64,000 nucleotides of DNA. It comes from Nelumbo lutea. Lineage: Eukaryota > Streptophyta > Magnoliopsida > Proteales > Nelumbonaceae. The stretch is taken from positions 122,524,999 through 122,588,998 of the forward strand of contig JAKGHH010000001.1 in assembly GCA_022828595.1 (NCBI GenBank). The letters run 5' to 3'. A model generated the notes under the pieces. It had not been told where the DNA came from. It did not search any database and saw only the letters and a program-made list of their open reading frames with translations. Below are positions 33,418 through 44,479 of this stretch, one piece after another. Both the position numbers and the translations under genes were made by a program. Every line of letters begins with the position of its first letter. Position 1 is the first letter of the stretch.

Positions 33418-34494
33418 TCAACGGACTACGAGCTTGTCCTCAAGCTCGTGTTCTGGATATATGGCTTGGGACTCTGCCAATGGATCAAACGGCTGCACAC
33501 TATCTCTCAGTCCACCAACCGCATGAACAATAGGGACTGCCCCGTAGCTCAATGCATAAAGTTGGATTATTTGATGCAGACCCCAGCCACCTTCTTTAGT
33601 TTCTAGCTCCCAAGCGTAACCATGGATTATAGTGACTACACGATCCGCTGCACTCAGGCCAGCCGCAAGGATATTGTGGTGTTCCCTACCTCCCGGGTCA
33701 TAGGGTTTGAAGTAGTTTTGTGGAAGATCCACATAATAGAAATCACGTACTGGACCACGACCCCGTTGTGCTCTATTGTGGATCATAAGAATGCTGTACC
33801 GGGTATGCTTACAGTAGAGGACCTCCAGAGCGGCCTTACCGAAGAGGACCATGCGTTTTAAAATATCCTCTCGGCCTTCCCCATATATTCTTTCCTCAAT
33901 ATTACAAAACATAGGACTGTCCATGAACACAAAATCGATGTCACCAATATAAGCTTGGAAGAAAATTACCTCTATATCTTGCCCCTCCACCTTACATCTC
34001 TTGTGCACTCCTATTTCTTGGATTTTTGTATAGTTACCATACGGTGGTGCCACAACCATAACTTTATGTCCACGCTGAGCCAAGGCCTTCGGTAAAGCCC
34101 CAGCAACATCGCCAAGCCCACCTGTCTTCGTCAAAGGAGCGCATTCTACAGGTTCTACTATAATGTTCGTGACATCGTCCCTGACCAAAGGAGGAGACTT
34201 TACAGTTTCATCCTCCGTGCGCTGATCCTTGGAAATAACTGCAGCTGTAGGGGCAACGATCTGTTGTTCGCTGCATGCCTCTGCCCAGTCCGGATGGCTT
34301 CTGTTTGTGTTGGCGATTCCCTCCGGGCTCATTTCTTTATCGGAGAGGAATGCTTCCAGCAGGCGTTGCATCTCCCGGACGTCTTCTCTGACTTCACGAA
34401 CCTCCATGCTGGTTTCTGCAAGTTGGTGTTCCAGTTCGTGGACCTTGGAAGTCAGCTGCTCCATATCGCCCATGACGTTTGGCTCTGATACCAA
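33418..34494 (-). CDS. Chimeric gag-starch synthase II open frame inside a retrotransposon
   Basis: 358 codons without a stop. Residues 1-89 (MVSEPNVMGDMEQLTSKVHE... coiled-coil-like, to PTAAVISK) match the gag N-terminus of the sister element at 45355-45600. Residues about 90-343 match plant starch synthase II (GT5): VECAPLTKTGGLGDVAGALP, which includes the ADP-glucose-binding KTGGL, then GHKVMVVAPPYGNY, FQAYIGDIDFVF, GREDILKRMVLF, GRGPV, YVDLPQNY, AADRVVT, GYAWELETKEGGWGLH and LYALSYGAVPIVHAVGGLRD. Residues 344-358 (EHELEDKLVVR) are the element's own 3' end. Compared with the family, about 40 residues are missing after residue 226 and the bulk between GLH and QLYAL after residue 310; the end of the catalytic domain is also lost. 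No introns remain, so capture went through spliced RNA. It is unlikely to be an active enzyme; it could express a fusion peptide or small RNAs matching the host gene. Assignment to SSII rather than GBSS rests on DVAGALPKAL and the YGNY-type sequence. Confidence 0.9.
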   Translation of the reverse strand: MVSEPNVMGDMEQLTSKVHELEHQLAETSMEVREVREDVREMQRLLEAFLSDKEMSPEGIANTNRSHPDWAEACSEQQIVAPTAAVISKDQRTEDETVKSPPLVRDDVTNIIVEPVECAPLTKTGGLGDVAGALPKALAQRGHKVMVVAPPYGNYTKIQEIGVHKRCKVEGQDIEVIFFQAYIGDIDFVFMDSPMFCNIEERIYGEGREDILKRMVLFGKAALEVLYCKHTRYSILMIHNRAQRGRGPVRDFYYVDLPQNYFKPYDPGGREHHNILAAGLSAADRVVTIIHGYAWELETKEGGWGLHQIIQLYALSYGAVPIVHAVGGLRDSVQPFDPLAESQAIYPEHELEDKLVVR

Positions 34495-34495
34495 T

Positions 34496-35393
34496 TGTTA
34501 TGATCCCGCGCGTAGGATCCCGTCACAGGTCGGTCCATGGTGCGAAAGCCCTGCTTTCCCTTTCCCTTGCGTGCAGACCCTATTGCGGAAACTGAATGGG
34601 TGATTTGTCCAAGAGACCACCCGAACTCTCCCTTGGGGTGATTTGTCCAAGAGACCACCCGAACTCTCCTCACTCTTTTCTTGGCTGGAAAACTGAATGC
34701 TTTATTTCAATTCGTATCTACTTAAATAGGAGATTACAAAGGAAATTTCTAATTAAACTCAAACTCCTAATTACCTACTCCCAATGGTAACTCACTCTTA
34801 CTTAAGATAAGATAAAGATAAGATTAGATAAAGATAAGGGATAAGGGATAAGATAAGAATAAGGTAAGCTAGCGGCGAGTTGGCTTGATGTGTCCAGATA
34901 AGGGTGGGCCCACCCCTATGAGCTATCGTGTGGGCCTCGCTCTACTGCTGCTGCTGGCTGCCACGCGATGCATGCGCGCAGAGCGTACGCGCGCCTCAGT
35001 GTGTCGCTGCCGTGCGCGCGCCTCATGGTGCTGCTACTGTGCGGTACCGGGTGTGTGCGCGGTGCGTGCTGTCGTACAGTGCGTGCGGTGCGCGCTACTG
35101 CCTAGCGGTGCGTGCTGCGCGCCATGGTGCCGCTGCCGTGCGGTGTCGGGCGTGTGCGCGGTGCGTGCTGCCTTGCATTGCGTGCTGCGTGCTGCTGCCT
35201 GGCGGTGTGTGTTGCGCACCATGGTGCCGCTGTCGTGCGGTGCCGGGCGTGTGCATGGTGCGTGCTGCGCACTATCGACGGTGCATGCTGCTGTGCAGTG
35301 CTGCCAGGCGGTGCCCACTGCTGTGCAGCCTGCTGTGCGTGCTGTTGCCTATGACTGCGCAGCAATGCATTGCCGGATGGTGTGACCATAACA
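34496..35393 (-). repeat. LTR (5') of the gag-starch synthase element
   Basis: It has the same layout as the left LTR with point changes and different minisatellite copy number. It lies next to the primer binding site. Confidence 0.85.
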
Positions 35394-37126
35394 GATACTG
35401 GTGTGCCACCAAGTGATGGGATGGTCTATCTCAGCCGCCAGGGTGGGACCCGAGGCACATGCAATGTGGGATTGCTTGAATCCTTGAACCGGACCAGATT
35501 TCCAATGTTGCCCTAGACCTTGGAGACAGATGGGCAAAATTGGAAAGTTACACCTAACCCCTAGACTCGATTATGACGTTTCACTAGGTGTCGGATCGGG
35601 CTGTCTTTGATATGCCAATCAGTGAGATCCTTAGATGGGGATCAAAACCTGGGTATGTTGGGACAGTCTGAGAATTCATCTGAGTGGGTGATCATAGTGA
35701 CGGGATCAACCCCTTTGTCGGACAAAGGGTAATGATCGGGAATGCACTCTCTCTGATGGAAACCAAACTTCCGGCAGTTGATTTCAATCGTTGGAATTTT
35801 GTTTTGCAAAATTAATATATATGTACGGTTTCAAAATGTTTGCAAATGGTTTTAATTCCTAGGATCCATGTGAGTAGAGAGTGCGGCACTGTTCCTTGCA
35901 GCCGAGGGAGAGGTCCTCTCTTGTCGGGTAGTGCTTGATCATTAAGGGCTGAGAGGTTAATTGTAAGACCATTTAGGATAGTACCTGATGGGCTAATCTT
36001 GCACCTGCCCACAGTCCCTGGGTTTTTATAAGATGGCTTGGCCCAAGGACCACTTAATGTAAGTGTTGGGCCCATAGGGTCTATGTGATGGGCTCAAGGG
36101 TTCACTAAGTTTTTCAGTGAATTTGACTGGGCCTTGTAATAAAGGTTGTGCCGAACTCATGTAGCTGGTGTGTAGATCAATGCTTGGGTTCCACGCCATA
36201 CAAAGAAGCCCAACTGGACAGCAGATTGGAAACTAGTTAAGCATTGAACATTTAATGGGCCAAAAGCCCAATTCGAGCTGGGCTGATATAATCACCCATC
36301 TATGGGGCGGATCTGAGATTAATGTTAGTAAAAGGATTGGGTCTTTAACCTTATCCACTCCAAGAGACCAAATTCAAATCAGATTTGAATTTGGTAACCT
36401 CCTGATAAGATCAGGAGTAAACTAACTTAATTTGTAGATAGGATTAAGATAATCCCCTATCCAAATATTGATTTGGATTGGGATTACTTCTAATAAGGAG
36501 GTTTTCTTAATCAAGAAGAAAAGAGGAGAAAAACAAAGGGAAAAACATCAGAATTCGAACTAGGGTTTTGGTGAAAAGAAAACTCCCTGCGAATTGAGAT
36601 TGGATCTCATTCATACACCAGAGAGAGAAGAAAAGCAGTTCAGCCTTTTCGCCCTTGGAGTTCTCCTCTCTTGCCGCCGCCATCTACCTTTGCAAGATTC
36701 GATCTTTGCAGAAATAGGAAGTCAAGAAATCTGTTTTTGACATCAGTCTTGCAAGAAAGACTGAAAAAGACTCAGTGTTTAGTGCTTGCAGAGGGTTCTT
36801 GCGAAGGATCCAGTGTGTAGCACACACCCTGCTGGTTCTGTTCCATTCACAACTGTGTCATATTCAGCAGGAACGGATCTTGGTGCATTCTTTGGGCGTG
36901 AACACCAACTTTGGGAGATACTGCTTCTCCGGATCAGGTATATTCCTCCCTTTTATCTTTTGGTTCAGATCTGGTTTCATTATGGTTCAAGTAGGATCCT
37001 TGAATATTGTATTTTAAATCTAGGGAATACGATTCCCAGTTGGGAGAAGGTAGGAAATTTTTGAAATTCGCCCACCCATTCCGCAACCTTTATGTCTTCC
37101 ATTAGATGGATCCTACCATTCTTTCA

Positions 37127-40100
37127 GTGGTATCAGAGCCACAGGTTTCGAATCTTGAACCAAAAGAAAATCAGATCTGACCCTACGCAGATGGATAGAA
37201 ATTGTTTTTTCCAAGATTTGCGCAGAATTCTTTCTTTTTTTTTTCAAGAATTGGTTTTTGTTAAGGGCGATTGATATGAAATTAATTTTGTTAAATCCAA
37301 AATTTATTTAGAATTGTTCTATATTTAATTTTGATTTAATGGACTGTTCGAACCTGGAGATCGCAGTGCAGATTTGGCGCAGATAGTCTGCGCACCCTTT
37401 TTCCTTTTTTATTTTTTTATTTCATTCAATTCGGTTTGTAAATAATTTTTTTTTTTCAAGACTGAATGTATAGGATTTGATCAAGAATGTAATTAATTAA
37501 TAGAAATAGGATTTTTGTTATTTATTTTCTTGATTAAAGAAGAAGATAGTAGATGGCGGCGCTGGAGATTTGCAGATGGAGAAATCGCTTCCTACGATTT
37601 GCAGTTTATGAAACTGCAACATTAGTGATTAACCTCTATTTTGCAGGTGGTGCGAACATTCCATAGTTGATTTGTGAATGCTTGAAATCAAAATTATTAA
37701 TTTCAGATCTTTCCTGAATTAATTCTTGAATTGAAAATCAGTTTTGGACCTTTTCGGACTGTATTGGACCAAAACTGTTTGGACCGAATCTGGGGTTCGA
37801 AGATGACTGTTTTTCAATCCATTTTCTCACTCTTTCTGTTCCAAATCTGATGTTCAATAACAGGGATTAATTCGGCCCACCTGTAAAGCCCAGTTTTAAA
37901 GGGTTAAAACTACAAAAGCCCATTATTGTGAGATGTATGGGCCGAACTGCTATCTGCGATTCAGCCCATACACCTAGTGAACATTAATTGTTAATGATTT
38001 AGTTTTAAATGGGCTATTCGATAGGCTTTACAGCAGTTAATTAATTGGATCAATTCCTCCATTACATGTGATGTTTGGATGTTTGATGTGCTGCGATCAT
38101 GAGCCATAAGTACTTGGCCCATGAAGACTCGTTAGTGGCTCTTGCGCACACCATGGTTGAATGCACATCATTGCCATGGTGTCCCTTAAGCTCATTGGAT
38201 GACCCTTCCTTTCTTCGTGGGCCCCAAAACCCTCAAAAGGGATGCATAGGGAACACCTAGCCGATTAAGGCCCACCAGAAATCTGACTTTATGAAAGTCA
38301 GTGGGAGCCACTTTGGTTTGACCTAAAATTAGAACTAGGGCGTAATTTTGTTCCCTCCAGCAAATATGAATGCATGTGATAGGGAGATCCATATGATGGA
38401 CTCTCTAAAGGCCTTCCGTCATTAGAACAGTGATGGGTTCTTCAGTAATGAAGAAACACACCATAAAATTGGGCTATCCATTTGCTGTTGGATCTGTTAG
38501 ACGTTTCATAAGATGATAGGGGCGTCATAGACCGATGTGGGAGAGGCTTCACCAGAAAATGGGAACTCCCTTACGGTACCTTGGCGTAACCTGAATATGA
38601 TGGGTGTGCACTCACTGGGCAGATAGGTTTACCTGAAAATGACTCTGAACCTTGTCTGACAGTCGCCAAAGGGAAACTCATTTGATGAGGGGATATGATC
38701 CGTCACAGAAAGGTGGTGGGGTTATGCAGCTAAAACAGTTGGCTTCACGCACCCCATGTGATTTTCCACATTTCCAAAGACATTTCGTCGTCTGCGTCCC
38801 TGAGAAAGGAAGGAAATCTCAGAGATGAACAAATGGAGTGAAACATAGATTAAAATCCATATCTATGTAGGTAATATGAATCAAACTAAGGTCGTGGACT
38901 AATTATTTTGCTGTTTTTATCATAAAATGAAAAATGGTCAATTTGCAAAGCTTCTAGATGATAACAAGCTTAAGGGCCCAAACTATGCCGACTGGTACAG
39001 AAATCTTATGCTGGTCCTAACTTCCGAAAAGTTAGACAAGGTGGTGAAAAATCCTGCCCCGGAACGTCTAGGTGATAGGGCTTCTGAGGTCCGTAGGAGG
39101 GAGTACCATGATTGGGAGGATAAGAACTCCCTAGCTTGCTGCTTTGTCATTGCCTCACTAGACATTTCAATACAGGGGCAGTTCGATTAGATCGAACTAG
39201 CCAAGGACATATTGGATAGTCTAATGACAATGTATGAAGAGCATAATCGTTCTACCTGACAGAAGGTCTTGAAACTATTCATGACCGCGCCGTTGTCCAA
39301 AGGGCAGAAAGTTCATGACCATTGTCTTCGATGATGGGATACATTAATGAAGTAGAAGCTCTTGGATCCGGGCTAGATCTTGGCACGCAAGTGGATGCCA
39401 TCCTAAATTCTTTGCCCTCTTCCTTCAATGTGTTCACAATGAACTATAATATGAATAAGCTGATTGTCAGCGTCTAGGAACTCAGCAATATGTTGTAGAG
39501 AGCCGAGGATTTACTCAAGAAGGATGAGCCTGTGGTTATGCTTGCTGAAGCTAACAAATCGGGCAAGAAAAAGAGAAAGGCAAATAGCCCCAGAAGAAAG
39601 CTGCCAAACCTAAGAAGCAGAAGAAGAATAGGGCATCTGATGTCTGTCACTTCTGCAAGCAGACCAGCCACTGGAAGGGGAATTGTCCTGCCTACCTGGA
39701 ATCTAAGAAAGGTAACATTGAAACTTGTGTCATAGAAACTAATATGTTAGTTACTTCTGTGTCCTGGTGTGTTGACTCCGGGGCTTCAACTCATGCGTGT
39801 AACTCACTACAGGGGTTTCAAAGTTAGCAGAAGGTTGAGTGAAGGGGAAGTGACACTGTTCTTGGGAACGACTGCAAGCGTTGCAACTGCGGCAATAGCA
39901 ACCGTAGAATTAGTTTTTAGAGAAAGAGTACTTGTGCTTAAAGATTGTCTTTATGTACAAAACTTGAGAAGAAATTTAATTTCTGTTTCTAAACTGTGTG
40001 CTGATGGATATACTGTTTATTTTAGTAATATTATTACTGTTAAACGGAATAACAAATTTATCGCATGCGGGGAATTGGAGAACGGTCTCATCCTTCTCTG

Positions 40101-42795
40101 GAAACTAACTTAACTGAAACTACGTCGGTCGAAAATCCCAAGAAAAGCAATCGTGATACAGTAAGTCCCACGTGCCTCTGGCATTACCGACATGGCCATA
40201 TCGGTATTGACCGAATCACAAGGCTGGTAAAGGATGGTCCTTTGGATTTACTAACCGTAGAAAATCTTCCCACTTGTGAACCTTGCCTTCAAGGTAAGAT
40301 GTCTAAGCGGCCATTTGACGGTAAGCCTGAAAGATTTGAAGGCACACTTGACCTGATACATACTGATGTATGTGGTCCTCTGAGTGTTAGGACAAGGAAT
40401 CAACACGTGTATTTCATCACTTTTACAGATGATTATTCTCGATATGGTTTTGTGTTCCTAATGAGACATAAGTCTGAATCCTTTGAAAAGTTCAAGGAGT
40501 TCAGACAAGAAGTCGAGAAACAGTTAGGGAGATAAATTAAAGTCATTCGATCAGATCGAGGTGATGAGTATCTCTCTGACAAATTCATGGACTACTTAAA
40601 GGATAATGGGATAGTATCACAATTAGCCCCTCCCGCTACAACCTCAACTCAACGGTGTTTCAGAGAGGAGGAATAGGATCCTGTTGGACATGGTCCGATC
40701 ATTTCTCATATGCTCACAATTACCCACATCCTTTTGGGGATATGCATTAGAGACTGCTATCTATGTGCTGAATCGGGTTCCAACCAAATCAGTTCCGAAA
40801 ACTCCATATGAACTTTGGACCGGAAGGAAGCTAAGTGTAAGACACTTGAAGATTTGGGGTTGTCTTGCACACGTTAAAAGAACAAGTGCGGACAAGTTAG
40901 AATCTAAAACCAGTCGTTGCCTGTTTATAGGCTACCCAAAGGATTCGGTGGGTTATCTATTCTATGACCCAAGTGAGCAGAAAGTGTTCTGCAGTTGAAA
41001 CGCCCAATTCTTAGAATCCGAATACATCCTGGACACCCATCGTTAGGAAATAGTTCTTGATGAGGAGAGCTCAGGAGCAGTGGGAGACGTCCCACAAGTT
41101 CCAGGTAATGACCAACCTAAAAGGTCCACCCGGGTATCCACACCACCAGTCCGATATGGTTATGACCAGGATAGTTACCTGGTGAAAGCCTTGACTAGTG
41201 AAGAGGATCCCGTGACTTATGCGGAAGCTATGTTAGACATAGATTCCAAGAAGTGGATGTAGGCCATGAGAGCTGAGATGGACTCGATGGAAACCAATGG
41301 AGTCTGGACTCTAGTAGATCCGCCCTCTAGGGTAAAAGCAATTGGTTGCAAATGGATCTACAAGAGGAAGAAGCACCCCGTTGGTAGGATTGAGACCTAT
41401 AAAGCTCGTTTGGTGGCGAAAGGTATACTCAGAAAGAAGGCATCGATTATGAGGAAACCTTTTCGCCCGTGGCCATGCTTAAATCCATTAGGATCCTGCT
41501 AGCTGTAGCAGCATACCATAACTACAAGATTTGGCAAATGGATGTCAAAACCACGTTCCTGAATGGAGATCTTAGTGAAGATATCTACATGCAGCAGCCG
41601 CAAGGCTTCATTGCTGCTGGTCAGGAACACATGGTATGTAAGCTCAATAGATCCATATATGGACTTAAGCAGGCTTCTAGGAGTTGGAACATCTGTTTTG
41701 ATTCTGCCGTCAAAACGTTTGACTTTGAGCAGAATCCGAATGAGCCCTGTGTTTACGGGAAGTCCAGTGGGGATAAGATTACATTTTTGGTATTGTACGT
41801 GGACGATATCCTACTCATTGGGAATGATGTTGGAATGTTGACTTCGGTCAAGGTATGGCTATCACAGCAGTTCTCCATGAAAGATCTTGGAGAAGCTTCA
41901 TATAAACTGGGTCTTCAACTCTATAGAGATAGATTGAAGCAGATAATTGGATTATCCCAAGTTGCTTACATTGACAATATTGTCAAAATATATAGCATGG
42001 AGAACTCCAAGAAAGGAAACATTCCTTTCAGGCACGGAGTCACTCTCTCCAAGAAGATGTCTCCCAAGACTTCTGAGGAGATTGAGGGCATGAGAGACAT
42101 TCTCTATGCCTCAGCCATAGGGAGCATCATGTATGCCATGTTGTGCACTCGCTCGGACATTGCTTAGGTGGTGAGTGTGGTAAGCAGATTCCAGGCCAAC
42201 CCAGGGCGGGAGTATTGGACTGCTGTGAAGAACATACTCAAATACCTTCGAAGGACAAAAGAATTTTGTCTGGTATTCGATGGTAGTTCACTACAAGTTC
42301 TAGGGTATACCGATGCCGATTTCCAGTCGGATCCAGATGATAGAAAGTCTACATTTGGGTATGTTTTCACGATAGGATCGTGTGCTGTTTGTTGGAAAAG
42401 TAGCAAACAGGGGTCCACTACAGACTCCACAACCGAGGCCGAGTACATTGCCACAAGTGAAGCTGCCAAGGAAACCGAGTGGATGAAGAAATTCATACAC
42501 GAATTGGGAGTGATTCCGTCCAGCACATCATCCATCCCGTTGTTGTGTGACAACAATGGAGCGATTGCCTAGGCTAAAGAGCCTCGGGCTCACTCGAGGT
42601 CAAAGCACATCGAGAGAAGTACCATGTACTGCAGGAGATCGTTGGTAGAGGGAATGTCCTAATTCAAAAGGTAGCATCAGTGGACAATGTGGCAGACCCA
42701 TTGACTAAGCCACTGACACGGAAGGTGTTTGAGAAACACATGGAAAGCATGGGACTCCGACTTGTACCGGATTGGACCTAAGTGCAAGTGGGAGT
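37127..42795 (+). mobile_element. Copia element 2, internal region (degenerate)
   Basis: The primer site is at 37128, followed by a long untranslated leader (37141-38926) with no domain. The coding order is then gag MKNGQFAKLLDDNKLKGPNYADW (38927), a degraded zinc knuckle near 39650, a protease remnant SGASTHAC (about 39780), integrase HYRHGHIGIDR...CEPCLQGK (about 40180-40300) with DVCGPLSVRTRNQ and a FTDDYSRYGF core, RT LKSIRILLAVAAY...YVDDILLIGND (about 41470-41830), and RNase H DADFQSDPDDRKSTFGYVF...STTEAEYIA (42310-42460). At least ten stops and frameshifts, many of them CAA/CAG/TGG/CGA-to-stop changes (for example 39188, 41041, 41262, 42166, 42571), show that it is dead. It is clearly the same family as Copia 1 in opposite orientation. 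Confidence 0.93.
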
Positions 42796-43007
42796 TGTTA
42801 GATTGTTTTGTATGCCCTTAGCTTCAATCCATTTTGATGTACTTTTGTTATTTAGTGGAAATAAATAAAGTGCATGTTTGATTCATGTTGTTTGGTTTAA
42901 TTCTGTGTAAGACCCTAAAACTAGACACTTATAGAGACTCGTGTTAGTTTTAAATATTCACAGCCGTTGGATAAATCTGGGGAGATTTATCCTGCCAAGG
43001 GTGATAC
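42796..43007 (+). repeat. 3' LTR of Copia 2, truncated
   Basis: It begins TGTTAGATTGTTTTGTATGCCC after the purine tract AGTGCAAGTGGGAGT. It stops at CCAAGGGTGATAC (43007), where an LTR of the TR-GAG family begins at the same base as in the 5' LTR. The rest of this LTR is missing. Confidence 0.88.
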
Positions 43008-43682
43008 TGTTATGGTCCCGCGCATAGGATCCCATCACGGGTCGGTCCACGGTGCGAAAGCCCTGCTTCCCCTTATGCCTTCCCTTGCGTGCAGACCCTA
43101 TTGCAGAAACTGAATGGGTGATTTGTCCAAAAGACCACCCGAACTCTCCCTTGGGGTGATTTGTCCAAGAGACCACCCGAACTCTCCTCACTCTTTTCTT
43201 GGCTGGAAAACTGAATGCTTTATTTCAATTCGTATCTACTTAAATAGGAGATTACATAAGGAAATTCCTAATTAAACTCAAACTCCTAATTACCTACTCT
43301 TAATGGTAACTCACTCTTACTTAAGATAAGATAAAGATAAGATTAGATAAAGATAAGGAATAAGGGATAAGGGATAAGATAAGGATAAGGTAAACTAGCG
43401 GCGAGTTGGCTTAACGTGTCCAGATAAGGGTGGGCCCACCATTATGAGTTGTCGTGTGGGCCCCGCTCTACTGTTGATGCTGGCTGCCGCGCGATGCGTG
43501 CGCGCAGAGCGTACGCGCGCGTGCCTCATGGTGCTGCTACCGTGCGGTACCGGGTGTGTGCGCGGTGCGTGCGGTGCATGCTGCTACCTGGCGGTGCGTG
43601 CTGCGCACCATGGTGCCGCTGCCGTGCGGTGCCGGGCGTGTGCATGGTGCGTGCTGGCGTGCAGTGCGTGCGGTGCGCACTA
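43008..43682 (-). mobile_element. Truncated LTR of the TR-GAG family (copy B)
   Basis: Starts TGTTATGGTCCCGCGCATAGG and follows the 32534-33408 and 34496-35393 LTRs through the GATAA array and minisatellite. It breaks off within GTGCGTGCGGTGCGCAC. Same orientation as the gag-starch synthase element. Confidence 0.85.
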
Positions 43683-43740
43683 CTAGTCGATACATATCAG
43701 TCGATACTGCTAGTCGATACATATCAGTGCGGTGCGCGCT
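43683..43740. other. Filler DNA at the LTR/transposase junction
   Basis: TAGTCGATACATATCAGT occurs twice (43683-43701 and 43710-43727), with further LTR-like GTGCGGTGCGCGCTACT. The block CTGATACATATCAGTGG at about 43801 in the neighbouring transposase gene is the likely template. Confidence 0.7.
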
Positions 43741-44479
43741 ACTACTCCTTTGAGCCGGCCATGAACTTCCCAGAGCCCACAATAGATGGTTGCGTGATAG
43801 CTGATACATATCAGTGGAGGAGAAGATGGCTATGTTTCTGTTGTGTTTAAGCCATAATGAATGGTTCTCTATTTTGAAGAGAAGATTTTAGCACTCCACC
43901 CAAACAGTGCATACATACTTTCATCAAGTGTTAGCTTCTATGATGGAATTTTCACGAGAAATGATTTGCCCAACAACATTTGACCCAAACCCAAACATCC
44001 CAGGGCACCATAAACAACTTCGACAAGTATTCAAGGTAAATAATTGACAATATCACATAAGTTTCATAATTTTGATTAGGATAGGGTTGAGCTCAAAACT
44101 AATTATTTTCTTTTGTTGTTGGTGTTGTTGGTGCTTTAGATGGAACACTTGTTCATGCTGTGGTACCATCGGAAAAACAACTAACATACCGAGGAAGAGG
44201 AGGGAAATAATGTTTCCAGAATGTGTTGGCTATTTGTGATTTTAATATGGTATTTACATATGTTTATGTTGGTTGGGAAGGAACAACATATGATGCTAGG
44301 GTTTTACATGAGGTTGCATACAACCCTATCAACAATTTTCCATTTCCACCTATTGGTAAGATTGATGTTGTATGAGTGTTCATTTTTTTTAATAAATTCA
44401 TTTTTTTTATAGATAAGTTTGATTGACACAAACAAGTACCATCTTTGCGATGCTATATATGCAAATACAAGACACTTTA

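Larger units (their letters stand above)
32529..35398 (-). mobile_element. Non-autonomous LTR retrotransposon carrying gag-starch synthase fusion (element 32534-35393)
   Basis: The element is 2860 bp, with ends TGTTATGGTC/GACCATAACA and a 5-bp target duplication GATAC (32529-32533, 35394-35398). LTRs lie at 32534-33408 (875 bp) and 34496-35393 (898 bp). The primer site is on the minus strand just inside the right LTR (TTGGTATCAGAGCC, complement of 34481-34494), so the element reads leftward. A purine tract GTTGAGGGGTGTAA precedes the left LTR. The internal region is only 1087 bp and almost all of it is one frame. There is no protease, RT or integrase, so it must be moved in trans by a Gypsy-type helper. 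Confidence 0.92.
32323..37126 (+). repeat. 5' LTR of Copia element 2 (about 1.94 kb, split by a 2860-bp insertion)
   Basis: It starts TGTTAGACAGTTTTGTATGCCC and ends CATTCTTTCA at 37126, one base before the tRNA-Met primer site TGGTATCAGAGCC (37128-37140). It is interrupted after CCAAGGGTGATAC (32533) by the TR-GAG element and resumes GATACTGGTGTGCC at 35394. A polyadenylation-like AATAAATAAAG lies at about 32386. Confidence 0.85.

Noticed and set aside
32941..33606. Long overlapping Cys/Arg/Ala-rich frames on both strands (also 34885-35416, 43444-43850, 44419-44919, 46333-46972)
   Set aside because: They are produced by the GC-rich minisatellite in the LTRs; open in several frames on both strands, no domain.
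33418..34494. A resident host starch synthase gene
   Set aside because: It has no introns, lacks the transit peptide and most of the C-terminal domain, is fused in frame to gag, and lies exactly between the LTRs of an element with a target duplication.
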